Shown: positions 16,269-23,450, counted from the stretch's first letter. The stretch is DNA of 41,063 nt from CAYOXM01 sp964407925 (GCA_964407925.1 CAYOXM010000012.1:1-41063); one strand, 5' to 3'. Notes: generated from the letters alone by a model not told the origin. A program made the numbers and translations.

Positions 16269-18167
16269 ATGGCATTCCAGCCCGGACAATTCGGCAAGCT
16301 CGAACCGACGGCGACGCAGCCGCCGAAGAAGCTTTCGTCCTCCGAACAGAAGAAATCGCAGGAATCCGCGCAGATCGCGAAGGAAAAGGAGCTGCTCGAG
16401 GAGGAGCGCATCTACCGCAAGGGCGTCGTCTCGATCAAGGACGTCATCGCGCCCGCGGGGATGAAGGTCGAACCGACCTACCTCGTGCTGAACGAGTCGT
16501 TCGTGCGCACGGTGTTCGTCGTCACGTACCCGCGTTACATCTCCCTCGGCTGGTTCACGCCGATCGTCAACCTGAACCACGCCCTCGATATCGCGATGTT
16601 CTTCTACCCGGTGAAGCCGGACGTGATTCTCAAGCAGCTCAAGAAGAAGGTCGGTACGCTCGAGGCGCAGATCCTCTCCGACGCGGAAAAGGGCGCGCCG
16701 CGCGACCCGATCAGCGAACAGGCGCTCCGCGACATCGAAGACCTGCGCGACTCGCTTTCGCAGGGCACCGAGCATTTCTTCCAGTTCGCGCTCTACGTCA
16801 CCATCTACGGCAAGGACAAGAAGGAGCTCGACAAGCTGACCGAGAACGTCGAGGCGCTCTTCGGCGGCAAGCTCATCTACACGAAGCGCGTGTTCTATCA
16901 GGCGGAACAGGGATTCAACTCGACCATCCCGCAGGGGAACGACGAGCTGATGATCACGTTCAACATGAACTCGTCGCCGGTCGCGTCGTCTTTCCCTTTC
17001 ATTTCCGCCGACCTCACCTCCGACAACGGCATCCTTTTCGGCATCAACCGCCACAACAACAGTCTCGTGCTGTTCGACCGCTTCTCGATGCAGAACGCGA
17101 ACTACATCGTGTTCGCGACGTCGGGCGCCGGTAAGTCCTACACGGTCAAGCTGGAGATTCTCCGCTCATTGATGCTCGGCACCGAGGTCATCGTCATCGA
17201 CCCGGAAATGGAGTACAAGCACCTTTCCGATGCCGTGGGCGGGACGTACATCAACGTGTCGCTCGCGTCGGACGCGAAGATCAATCCGTTCGACCTCCCG
17301 CGCGCGGTGGGCGAGCAGGTGACGACCGAAGACATCATCAGGAGCGCCGTCATCACGGTGAAGGGGCTCCTCCGCATCATGCTCGGCAACGTCACTCCGC
17401 AGGAAGACTCCATCCTCGACCGGGCGCTCCTCGAAACCTACGCCAAGAAGGACATCACGCCCGACGCAGACCTCGCCAAGGTGGAGCCGCCGATCATTCA
17501 GGACTTCGTCGAGGTGCTCGAGGGCATGGAGGGGACGAAGGACCTCGTCATTCGCCTCAAGAAGTTCACCGAAGGCACGTTCCAGGGGCTGTTCAACTCG
17601 CCGACGACGGTGCAGATGAAGAACGTGCTCGTCACCTTCTGCGTCCGCGACCTCGAAGACGAACTCCGCCCGCTCGGCATCTACGCCATCGTCAACTACA
17701 TCTGGAACACGGTCCGCTCGGAGCGCAAGAAGCGCATCCTGGTCATCGACGAGGCGTGGTGGCTCATGCAGAACGAGGATTCGGCGAAATTCATCTTCGC
17801 GCTCTGCAAGCGCTGCCGCAAATACTACCTCGGCGTCACGACCATCACGCAGGACGTCAACGACTTCTTGCGCAATACCTACGGCCAGGCTATCGTCACG
17901 AACTCCGCCATGCAGATGCTGCTCAAGCAGTCTCCGGCGGCGGTCGACAACATCGCCAAGACCTTCCTCCTCACGGAAGGGGAGAAATACCTGCTCCTCG
18001 AGTGCGGCGTCGGCGAAGGCATCTTTTTCGCCGGGCAGAAGCATGCCGCCATCAAGGTGGTCGCATCGTACGCCGAGGACCAGGTCGTCACGACCAACCC
18101 CCAGCAGCTCCTCGAGATCGAGGCGGCGAAGAAGGAATTCCAGGCGTCTCTCGAACAGAAGAAGTGA
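16269..18167 (+). CDS. virB4: VirB4/TraC-type secretion ATPase
   Basis: This 632-residue protein is the energy-supplying ATPase of the type IV secretion machine. It has a Walker A loop ATSGAGKSYT at residues 283-292 and a Walker B LVIDEAWWL at 491-499. A TTITQDVNDFL motif at 524-534 matches the conserved sensor region of VirB4/TraG-like ATPases. The N-terminal 45 residues are charged and helical. An alpha/beta region leads into the RecA-like fold near residue 255. Length and motifs fit a complete VirB4 minus part of the usual N-domain, which is supplied by the gene just upstream. ATG 16269 is three bases past that stop. The protein probably docks with the PrgI and VirB6 products. Confidence 0.9.
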   Translation: MAFQPGQFGKLEPTATQPPKKLSSSEQKKSQESAQIAKEKELLEEERIYRKGVVSIKDVIAPAGMKVEPTYLVLNESFVRTVFVVTYPRYISLGWFTPIVNLNHALDIAMFFYPVKPDVILKQLKKKVGTLEAQILSDAEKGAPRDPISEQALRDIEDLRDSLSQGTEHFFQFALYVTIYGKDKKELDKLTENVEALFGGKLIYTKRVFYQAEQGFNSTIPQGNDELMITFNMNSSPVASSFPFISADLTSDNGILFGINRHNNSLVLFDRFSMQNANYIVFATSGAGKSYTVKLEILRSLMLGTEVIVIDPEMEYKHLSDAVGGTYINVSLASDAKINPFDLPRAVGEQVTTEDIIRSAVITVKGLLRIMLGNVTPQEDSILDRALLETYAKKDITPDADLAKVEPPIIQDFVEVLEGMEGTKDLVIRLKKFTEGTFQGLFNSPTTVQMKNVLVTFCVRDLEDELRPLGIYAIVNYIWNTVRSERKKRILVIDEAWWLMQNEDSAKFIFALCKRCRKYYLGVTTITQDVNDFLRNTYGQAIVTNSAMQMLLKQSPAAVDNIAKTFLLTEGEKYLLLECGVGEGIFFAGQKHAAIKVVASYAEDQVVTTNPQQLLEIEAAKKEFQASLEQKK

Positions 18168-18184
18168 GCGTAATCCGGACGCCC

Positions 18185-18799
18185 ATGTCACGCCGAACGA
18201 AAATCATCATCGCCATCATCGTCATCCTGCTGCTCCTCCTGGGCATGGCGTTGTTTCTCTTGACGCGAGGGACCGCTCCGACGTTGCCTGAGGTCGCGGC
18301 ACCCGCGGCGAACCAGCCGACGGGCGGGCTCATCAACAGTTCGACGTCGGTAGGGATTCCTTCCACGAACGTGAACGTCGCCTCACCGCCGCCGGAACCG
18401 GTAAAGCCTCCCGACGAGAGCACGGGCGTCCGCCAGCTGGCGCGTTCCTTCGCCGAACGGTACGGCAGCTTTTCCAACCAGGGCAATTTCGAAAACTTGC
18501 TGGATCTGCGGCCGTTCATGAGTACGGCGCTGGGTGCGAAAACCGACGCCTACGTCGCCGCCGAATCCGCCAAGCCGCCCGCGCAGACCTACTACGGCGT
18601 CACTACGAGGTCGATCAACGTCCAACTGGACGCCTTCGACAACGCCGCGGGTACGGCCAAGGCAACGGTCAAGACGCAGCGGCAGGAATTCAGGACGGCG
18701 ACCGGCAGGCCGGACGTGTACTATCAGGACGTCGTCATCGAGATGGTAAAGGAAGGCGGCACATGGAAAGCGGATTCCGCGACATGGTCACCGAGGTAA
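18185..18799 (+). CDS. Single-pass membrane protein, possibly VirB8-like
   Basis: This 204-residue protein starts with MSRRTK and a strongly hydrophobic segment (about residues 7-26). An extracytoplasmic Pro/Ala/Ser linker and a folded domain of about 120 residues follow, starting near STGVRQLARSFAERYGSFSN. The architecture (short cytoplasmic N-terminus, one helix, NTF2-sized outer domain) and the place after virB4 resemble VirB8/TcpC-like assembly factors. I see no diagnostic motif, so this is a guess. ATG 18185 lies 17 bases after the virB4 stop. An intrinsic terminator directly follows the stop codon, making this the last gene of the operon. Confidence 0.65.
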   Translation: MSRRTKIIIAIIVILLLLLGMALFLLTRGTAPTLPEVAAPAANQPTGGLINSSTSVGIPSTNVNVASPPPEPVKPPDESTGVRQLARSFAERYGSFSNQGNFENLLDLRPFMSTALGAKTDAYVAAESAKPPAQTYYGVTTRSINVQLDAFDNAAGTAKATVKTQRQEFRTATGRPDVYYQDVVIEMVKEGGTWKADSATWSPR

Positions 18800-18803
18800 A
18801 AGA

Positions 18804-18831
18804 AAAAAGCCGGGCTTTGCCCCGGCTTTTT
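18804..18831 (+). terminator. Intrinsic terminator of the secretion operon
   Basis: A perfect 11-base stem, AAAAAGCCGGG (18804-18814) with CCCGGCTTTTT (18821-18831), encloses a 6-base loop and ends in five T. It begins four bases after the upstream stop codon. Confidence 0.85.
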
Positions 18832-18837
18832 GGTCGC

Positions 18838-19518
18838 ATGCTTTTTCCGCATTTCTGCGTTTCTTGCGGGGACGAGGGGGCGGTCCTGTGCGATCCGTGC
18901 CGCTCTGCTCGGACGCCGCTCGCCGGAGTGTTCGCCTGTCCGGGCTGCCGCGTCGCGACGCCTTTCGGCGTGCACTGCGGCTCGCGGCGCTGCCTGCGTC
19001 TGCCGCTCGACGGGCTTGTCGCAGCCGCGCCATACGCTGACCGGGTCGCCAGCGCGCTCCTGCGACTATATAAGTACGAAGGCGTCGACGAGGCGAGACG
19101 CGAACTCGTGACGGTGTTCGACGGATTTCTTTCCCGGACCGGACCGACCCTTGGGACCTTATTCGCAGGGGCGAACGTCGTCGCCGTCCCGCTGCACTTC
19201 TTTCGGAGGGCGACGAGGGGTTTTAACCAGGCCGATCTTTTCGCCGAAAGGCTGGCGGCCGCCGTCGGTGCGACCTGTCCGGCCGTCGGCGTGCTTCGTC
19301 GGGACGGCCTGCCGTCCGCCGCTCAGGCGACGATCACGGACGCTGACGTGCGGAGAGAGAACGTCTCCGGTCGTTTCGCCGCCCGCGTGCCCTGTCGTGG
19401 CGACTGGATCGTCGTCGACGACGTCTCGACGACGGGCGCGACGCTGCAAGATTGCGCCCGCGCGCTCAAGGCGGCGGGGGCGGGGCGCGTGTGGGGATTG
19501 ACGTTGCTCAGGGGATAG
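18838..19518 (+). CDS. comF: ComF-family phosphoribosyltransferase-like protein
   Basis: The protein has 226 residues from ATG 18838. The N-terminus has cysteine pairs typical of the ComF zinc-binding region (FCVSCGDEG at 6-14, LCDPC at 17-21, ACPGC at 33-37). A phosphoribosyltransferase domain follows, with the ComF signature RGFNQADLFA (127-136) and the PRPP-binding loop VVDDVSTTGAT (192-202). In competent bacteria ComF is needed for DNA uptake, probably at the cytoplasmic side of the uptake complex. Earlier starts exist at 18763 and 18784, but they overlap the previous gene and place the terminator hairpin inside the coding region. The chosen start matches the usual 'LLFPxxCxxCG' opening of the family. 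No promoter fits between the hairpin and the start, so expression may depend on read-through. Confidence 0.8.
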   Translation: MLFPHFCVSCGDEGAVLCDPCRSARTPLAGVFACPGCRVATPFGVHCGSRRCLRLPLDGLVAAAPYADRVASALLRLYKYEGVDEARRELVTVFDGFLSRTGPTLGTLFAGANVVAVPLHFFRRATRGFNQADLFAERLAAAVGATCPAVGVLRRDGLPSAAQATITDADVRRENVSGRFAARVPCRGDWIVVDDVSTTGATLQDCARALKAAGAGRVWGLTLLRG

Positions 19519-19531
19519 CGCCCCACCTGCT

Positions 19532-20713
19532 TCACCATTTCATTTTCCAAAACTCCATGCGTTCTCTGCCGCCTAGCGCCGGCGATGTAAGCGGCAGGAC
19601 CCAGTCCCTGTGCGCCAGCGTCCGTTCCGCTTTCGCGAGGTCGGTATTCGGGTCGATGATCCTCTGCGGCGGGCGCCCGCTGAGCGACATCCAGATGTCG
19701 GCATACACGCCGACCCTGATGCCGTCGGCTTCGGCCTTCGCCGCGAGGAAATGGGCGAACTGCAAAGCGAGTTCGGGGTCGGTGAGTTCGCGTTGCTGCC
19801 ATGTCGGAAGGTATTTCGCGACGTCGACTTCGCCGCGTTTGCCCGTACGGGGGTCGCTGACGAAGAATTTGACGTTCGCCCTGCTCGTGTCGATGATCAT
19901 CCTCCATGAAAACTTGAAACCCTCCTTGGTCCACCGTACCTCGCCGGGATAGAGAAAGTGGCGCAGCGGCAGGAAGAGTTGGACGGCGACAAACGCCGCC
20001 GCAAGCGCCATGCCGACGTTTTGCATGCGCGCCTGTCGGTCCCGACCGATGCCCTCGGGAGCGCGTTCGTTTTTTCCCGCCGCCGTGTCGCCCTTCAGGG
20101 GAGGGAAGAGGAACAGTCCCGCGAGGCCGATCCACGGAAACGTACCGACGCTGAAGAGGGAGGCGTTGATGAAGTGAAAGGAGATCGCCGCGACGTATGC
20201 CCCGAGCCTGGTCCGTTTCCAGAGCAGCGCTGGCACGATGAGCAGGTCGAAGAACATGCCCGCGTACGCCATACCTACGGACAACGCGTGCGGGTCCATG
20301 ATTTTACGAAACAGGACGAGAAGCGGAGCGTCGGGCACGCCGATAAGCCTGGACTCGATAGGAAAACCGGAAAGCCAGTCGACGTTGATTTTGGCGATGC
20401 CGGCNNNNNNNNNNNNNNNNNNNNNNNNNNNNNNNNNNNNNNNNNNNNNNNNNNNNNNNNNNNNNNNNNNNNNNNNNNNNNNNNNNNNNNNNNNNNNNNN
20501 NNNNGGGGGGAGCGGCCGGACCCACTCGAAGCCGTAATACGTGAAGTGGAACGCCGGTTCGAGGTAGAATCTTCGCGCCCACCCCGAAAATACGAGGTCG
20601 GCAGTTTCCCAGAGCGTCACGATGCCGAAACAGATGCGAAAATAGGCGAGACGCCTCAGATCGACGTCCTTAAAAAGCGTCCCCCTGATTTTTTGCATCC
20701 ATGCCGTCGCCAT
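19532..20713 (-). CDS. HTTM-domain membrane protein related to vitamin K-dependent gamma-carboxylase (interrupted by assembly gap)
   Basis: Both sides of the gap read in one frame. The N-terminal part contains LRRLAYFRICFGIVTLWETADL and a GFEWVRPLP segment. After the gap come AGIAKINVDWLSGF, then membrane helices such as AYAGMFFDLLIVPALLWKRTR and FHFINASLFSVGTFPW. These are hallmarks of the HTTM (horizontally transferred transmembrane) domain shared with vitamin K-dependent gamma-glutamyl carboxylases. The lysine in AGIAKINVDW aligns, from memory of the family, with the catalytic Lys218 of the human enzyme. The soluble C-terminus ends near 19532 and converges on comF. A paralogue lies at 21172-22575. 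Comparison with it suggests that about 106 residues belong in the gap, not the 34 drawn. Substrate and function are unknown. Confidence 0.75.
   Translation of the reverse strand: MATAWMQKIRGTLFKDVDLRRLAYFRICFGIVTLWETADLVFSGWARRFYLEPAFHFTYYGFEWVRPLPXXXXXXXXXXXXXXXXXXXXXXXXXXXXXXXXXXAGIAKINVDWLSGFPIESRLIGVPDAPLLVLFRKIMDPHALSVGMAYAGMFFDLLIVPALLWKRTRLGAYVAAISFHFINASLFSVGTFPWIGLAGLFLFPPLKGDTAAGKNERAPEGIGRDRQARMQNVGMALAAAFVAVQLFLPLRHFLYPGEVRWTKEGFKFSWRMIIDTSRANVKFFVSDPRTGKRGEVDVAKYLPTWQQRELTDPELALQFAHFLAAKAEADGIRVGVYADIWMSLSGRPPQRIIDPNTDLAKAERTLAHRDWVLPLTSPALGGRERMEFWKMKW
20405..20504. other. Assembly gap of 100 N
   Basis: There are exactly 100 undetermined bases, the conventional placeholder for a scaffold gap of unknown size. 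It falls inside the first HTTM gene. The paralogue predicts roughly 318 bases here. A true size of 1 modulo 3 would keep the frame, as 100 does. Confidence 0.98.
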
Positions 20714-20795
20714 CGTCGCTTTAAAAAGTCAACGGGCGCGCCATTCCCGCGGTTCGCAACGGGTTTCGGGAAAAGCCTGACGCCACGGTCCTTAC

Positions 20796-20823
20796 TTGCT
20801 TATTTTCAGCTAAAATAGATAAT
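20796..20823 (+). promoter_or_regulatory. Promoter of tRNA-Ser(GCU)
   Basis: The -35 TTGCTT is at 20796-20801, then a 16-base spacer, then the -10 GATAAT at 20818-20823. Predicted initiation near 20830 is 9 bases before the tRNA. Confidence 0.6.
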
Positions 20824-20838
20824 ATGTCCATACATTTT

Positions 20839-20927
20839 GGAGGGTTGCGCCGAATGGTAAGGCAACAGTTTGCTAAACTGTAACTCCGCAAGGGGTTTTG
20901 TGGGTTCGAGCCCCACACCCTCCGCCA
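20839..20927 (+). tRNA. tRNA-Ser, anticodon GCU, CCA encoded
   Basis: The acceptor stem GGAGGGT (20839-20845) pairs with ACCCTCC (20917-20923). The anticodon stem ACAGT/ACTGT encloses the loop TTGCTAA, giving anticodon GCT, which reads AGC and AGU serine codons. A long variable arm typical of class II tRNA-Ser is present. The T arm contains GGTTCGAGCC. Discriminator G and an encoded CCA (20925-20927) follow. The last bases of CCA also belong to the terminator stem. Confidence 0.95.
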
Positions 20928-20963
20928 CGTAAAAAGCCCGCTCGGAAGCGGGCTTTTTACGTG
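20926..20963 (+). terminator. Terminator of tRNA-Ser(GCU), symmetric hairpin
   Basis: A perfect 16-base stem, 20926-20941 with 20948-20963, has the loop TCGGAA. The arms read CACGTAAAAAGCCCGC and its complement, so each strand ends in a T-run and termination could work both ways. The outer 10 bases are identical to those of the terminator after tRNA-Arg. Confidence 0.85.
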
Positions 20964-21015
20964 TCCACTACGCGGTCAATTCATGCGGGCTGCACGTGTC
21001 GCGGCGGCATCGGCG

Positions 21016-21044
21016 TTGATATGTTATGCGCCGCCCCGTACACT
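21016..21044 (+). promoter_or_regulatory. Promoter of tRNA-Ser(UGA)
   Basis: The -35 TTGATA is at 21016-21021, then a 17-base spacer, then the -10 TACACT at 21039-21044. Predicted initiation near 21051 lies right at the 5' end of the tRNA. Confidence 0.55.
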
Positions 21045-21052
21045 GGGGGCAT

Positions 21053-21140
21053 GGAGAGGTGGCCGAGCGGTTTAAGGCAGCGGTCTTGAAAACCGCCGTG
21101 CTGAAAGGCGCCGTGAGTTCGAATCTCACCCTCTCCGCCA
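21053..21140 (+). tRNA. tRNA-Ser, anticodon UGA, CCA encoded
   Basis: The acceptor GGAGAGG (21053-21059) pairs with CCTCTCC (21130-21136). The D arm begins TGGCCGAGCGGTTTAAGGC. The anticodon loop CTTGAAA gives TGA, which reads UCA and probably other UCN codons. A long variable arm and the T arm GAGTTCGAATCTC are clear. Discriminator G and encoded CCA (21138-21140) are present. Confidence 0.95.
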
Positions 21141-21179
21141 AAAATGACCCCGCTTCGGTACCGAAGCGGGGTCATTTTT
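21140..21179. terminator. Perfect 40-base palindromic bidirectional terminator
   Basis: The 40 bases are a perfect palindrome centred on GGTACC, with five A at one end and five T at the other. On the plus strand it ends tRNA-Ser(UGA), starting at the last A of CCA. On the minus strand it ends the second HTTM gene, whose TGA stop (21172-21174) lies inside the stem. Confidence 0.85.
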
Positions 21180-22575
21180 TGACTGACGCCGTTTCGACGA
21201 GGCGTTCCCCCAAAGGGACGATCCAGGGACCGGGACCGTCAGGTGCCGTCGCGAGATTCACGGAAGGGTCGATCATCTGCTGATACGGCCGTCCGTTAAG
21301 CGAGACGACGATGTCCGCGTGCACTTCCACGTCCTTGCCCGTCTTGCGTTTGATGACGTATCTCGCGCCGCGCGCGAATTTGACGACAAGTTCCGGTTGG
21401 TTCGCCACCTTAATCGCTTGCGCCGGCGTCAGGAAGTCGAGCATGGGTATTTCCGCGAGCCTCGTTCCGGCCGCGTCCGTCGCGTAGAAATGCGCGTCGT
21501 ACACTCTTTTGTCCCACAGTTTCATGAACCAGGAAAAACGGCTCCCGTATTCATGCCACATGACGTTGCCGGGATAGACGAAACGGCGGAACGGCAGGGC
21601 GATCTGCAGCAAAAGGAAGGCGCACGCGAGTGCCGTAATAGCAGCTTTGCGTCCCGCGCCGGTTTCGTGCCGTGCGGGCATCGGTGCGGCCTTGGCCTTT
21701 CTCCAGAATGCGGGCAGGGGAACGAGGTCGCGGAGGGGCAGGAAAATCACCGTCGCGGCGAGCATGAACCAGGGGAAAAGGCCGATTTCCGGGAAGATCC
21801 AGGAGTTAATCACGTGAAATCCGACGGCTGCGGCGAGCGCCGGTTTTCGCGTTTTTTTATAGAGGAGAAGCGGAACGATGAAAAGGTCGAAGAAGGCGCC
21901 GGCGTAACTGAACGCCAGGGCGGCCGGACCAACGCCGACTAGGCCCGCGACGATGGACGCGTGCTCCCGTTCCGCAAACCACAGGCGCAGCGGTTGGCCC
22001 TGCAGCCAGTCGCCGTTGAGCTTCGCGAGTCCGGCGTAAAAATAGACGATGGCGATTTGGCATGCCGGCACGAAAACCGTCCATCCGGGCGCCGTTCCTG
22101 CCTGCCGCACCGGAGCCTTCTTCCTCCGCAGCAGCGCATCGACCGAAAACTCGTCTGCCGCGGGAGCGCACGCGAGAAGCAGCGCGGCCATCGCCATGAG
22201 ATAGTGGTGATTGACGTAGCGCGTGACGTCGATCAGGAAGACGTAGCTGAACAGGAGAAAGAACGCCGTCGCGCTCAGCCGGTACAGGGCGCCGACGGCG
22301 ATACCGGCGGCAAAAAGGCCCATCAGGGCGAAAACCCAGTACATCGCCGGCCCAGGGAGCACCCTCACCCAGTCGAAGCCGGGGTAGGGAAAATACATCC
22401 GCGGAGTGACGTACGCATCCCTGATCCATCCGTGGCTGAAGTAACGCGCCACGTGCACGACCATGAGGGAGCCGAAAATGACCCGAAAATAGACGAGCGG
22501 CGCGATATCGACCGGCGTATGCAGCCTTATTTTGAGGACCTGCCAGTATTTTTCCGCCTTGGTCGCGAGTCCCAT
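21172..22575 (-). CDS. HTTM-domain membrane protein related to vitamin K-dependent gamma-carboxylase
   Basis: This protein of about 467 residues has many membrane helices. Landmarks in order are PLVYFRVIFGSLMVVHVARY, FDWVRVLPG, LIDVTRYVNHHYLMA, YFYAGLAKLNGDWLQGQ, AGAFFDLFIVPLLLYKKTRK and FHVINSWIFPEIGLFPWF. A soluble C-terminal region follows. These match the HTTM/VKGC family. From memory, NHHYL corresponds to the region of His160 and the lysine in GLAKLNGDW to Lys218 of human gamma-glutamyl carboxylase, so both key positions appear kept. An earlier ATG exists at 22677. The extra 34 residues have no counterpart in the paralogue and cover the promoter of the divergent gene, so I prefer ATG 22575. 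The reaction it performs is unknown. Confidence 0.8.
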   Translation of the reverse strand: MGLATKAEKYWQVLKIRLHTPVDIAPLVYFRVIFGSLMVVHVARYFSHGWIRDAYVTPRMYFPYPGFDWVRVLPGPAMYWVFALMGLFAAGIAVGALYRLSATAFFLLFSYVFLIDVTRYVNHHYLMAMAALLLACAPAADEFSVDALLRRKKAPVRQAGTAPGWTVFVPACQIAIVYFYAGLAKLNGDWLQGQPLRLWFAEREHASIVAGLVGVGPAALAFSYAGAFFDLFIVPLLLYKKTRKPALAAAVGFHVINSWIFPEIGLFPWFMLAATVIFLPLRDLVPLPAFWRKAKAAPMPARHETGAGRKAAITALACAFLLLQIALPFRRFVYPGNVMWHEYGSRFSWFMKLWDKRVYDAHFYATDAAGTRLAEIPMLDFLTPAQAIKVANQPELVVKFARGARYVIKRKTGKDVEVHADIVVSLNGRPYQQMIDPSVNLATAPDGPGPWIVPLGERLVETASVKK

Positions 22576-22624
22576 AGCGCTTGCATTGAACCATTTTGCG
22601 GGAACGGCTACAAACGGTGACGCA

Positions 22625-22653
22625 TTGGCTTTTGTCCTCGGATACGGTATAAA
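22625..22653 (+). promoter_or_regulatory. Promoter for the small membrane protein and perhaps tRNA-Arg
   Basis: The -35 TTGGCT is at 22625-22630, then a 17-base spacer, then the -10 TATAAA at 22648-22653. It reads away from the second HTTM gene. Confidence 0.6.
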
Positions 22654-22701
22654 TACTGCAGCATTGTACATCGTCATTCAGCCTTATTTATGGAGGAATC
22701 C

Positions 22702-23205
22702 GTGACGGGAGGCGACCAAAACGGCGTGGAGGCCACCATCGAGGAGTACTACGGTTGGGACTTTTTCGAGTATCCCCGATACGACCGCGGTCGCCTGTGG
22801 TACACGCTCATGATCTTGGGAGGGCTGGGGCTCTTGATTTATGCCGTCGCCTCTGCTAACTTTCTCTTTGCGTTCATCATCATCATGTTCGCGCTGGTAC
22901 TGTACCTGACGACCCTGTCAGAACCGGCGCGCATCCGTTTTGGCATCACCAGTTTCGGGGTCCGCATTGGCACGAGTTTCTATCCGTACAAGGAGATCGT
23001 CCGGTTCTGGTTCGTCTATGAGCCGCCGGAGGTCAAAAACCTGTACCTCGAACTCAAGAATCCCCTGCGTGGCAGGGTGGTCGTCGACCTCGATGGCGCG
23101 AATCCGAACGAAGTAAGGGGCGTTCTCGGACGGTTCGTCCGGGAAGACCTGAACGAAGATGACGAGCCGCTCGCCGATTTCATCGGCCGCGTGCTGAAGA
23201 TTTGA
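22702..23205 (+). CDS. Two-helix membrane protein with PH-like soluble domain, function unknown
   Basis: The protein has about 167 residues. The N-terminus contains EEYYGWDFFEYPRYDRGR, followed by two adjacent membrane segments (about residues 34-50 and 53-69). A roughly 90-residue domain follows, with alternating strands (RIRFGITSFGVRIGTSFYPY, FWFVYEPPEVKNLYLELKN) and a final helix. This layout of a helical hairpin plus a PH-like beta fold is common in small uncharacterised CPR proteins. ATG 22690 is in frame, but GGAGG at 22692-22696 sits five bases before GTG 22702, which makes the GTG the better start. The gene is 27 bases ahead of tRNA-Arg and may share its transcript. Confidence 0.7.
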   Translation: MTGGDQNGVEATIEEYYGWDFFEYPRYDRGRLWYTLMILGGLGLLIYAVASANFLFAFIIIMFALVLYLTTLSEPARIRFGITSFGVRIGTSFYPYKEIVRFWFVYEPPEVKNLYLELKNPLRGRVVVDLDGANPNEVRGVLGRFVREDLNEDDEPLADFIGRVLKI

Positions 23206-23232
23206 CGCCGCAAACGCAACGAGACAGAAGAG

Positions 23233-23309
23233 GCGCCCGTAGCTCAGTTGGATAGAGCGCATCCCTGCGGAGGATGAGGTCAGACGTTCGAATCGTCTCG
23301 GGCGCACCA
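23233..23309 (+). tRNA. tRNA-Arg, anticodon GCG, CCA encoded
   Basis: The acceptor GCGCCCG (23233-23239) pairs with CGGGCGC (23299-23305). The D arm is GCTC/GAGC. The anticodon stem CATCC/GGATG encloses the loop CTGCGGA, so the anticodon is GCG (Arg, codons CGC and CGU). The T arm is AGACG/CGTCT. Discriminator A and encoded CCA follow. Most bacteria use ACG, deaminated to ICG, for these codons. A genomic G34 is unusual. Confidence 0.93.
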
Positions 23310-23344
23310 CGTAAAAACGCCAGCTTGTCTGGCGTTTTTACGTG
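23308..23344 (+). terminator. Terminator of tRNA-Arg
   Basis: A perfect 16-base stem, 23308-23323 with 23329-23344, has a 5-base loop. The arms read CACGTAAAAACGCCAG and its complement. The last two bases of the tRNA CCA open the stem. Confidence 0.85.
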
Positions 23345-23350
23345 TCCATT

Positions 23351-23374
23351 AGCGTTGCCGACGGCAACGCTTTT
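23351..23374 (+). terminator. Second hairpin downstream of tRNA-Arg
   Basis: AGCGTTGCC (23351-23359), the loop GAC and GGCAACGCT (23363-23371) form a 9-base stem followed by TTT. It could act as a backup terminator ahead of recG. Confidence 0.5.
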
Positions 23375-23422
23375 ACGGAGCCCCTTCATTCTTACGCCGG
23401 CGTCCACGTGGCGCGACCTGCG

Positions 23423-23450
23423 TTGCTCAGTCGCGATTTTTTGTTATGCT
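23423..23450 (+). promoter_or_regulatory. Promoter of recG
   Basis: The -35 TTGCTC is at 23423-23428, then a 16-base spacer, then the -10 TATGCT at 23445-23450. Only eight bases separate the -10 from ATG 23459, so the transcript would be leaderless or nearly so. Confidence 0.45.

Noticed and set aside
19482..19532. Possible terminator between comF and the HTTM gene (GTGGGG...CCCCAC)
   Set aside because: The stem is short with a long loop, and no T-run follows on either strand.
21172..22677. Loss of a catalytic lysine in the HTTM protein at LIDVTRYVNHHYL
   Set aside because: I first aligned the Val here with the catalytic Lys. On reflection, Lys218 of the human enzyme aligns with the AGLAKLNGDW segment, where the lysine is kept.
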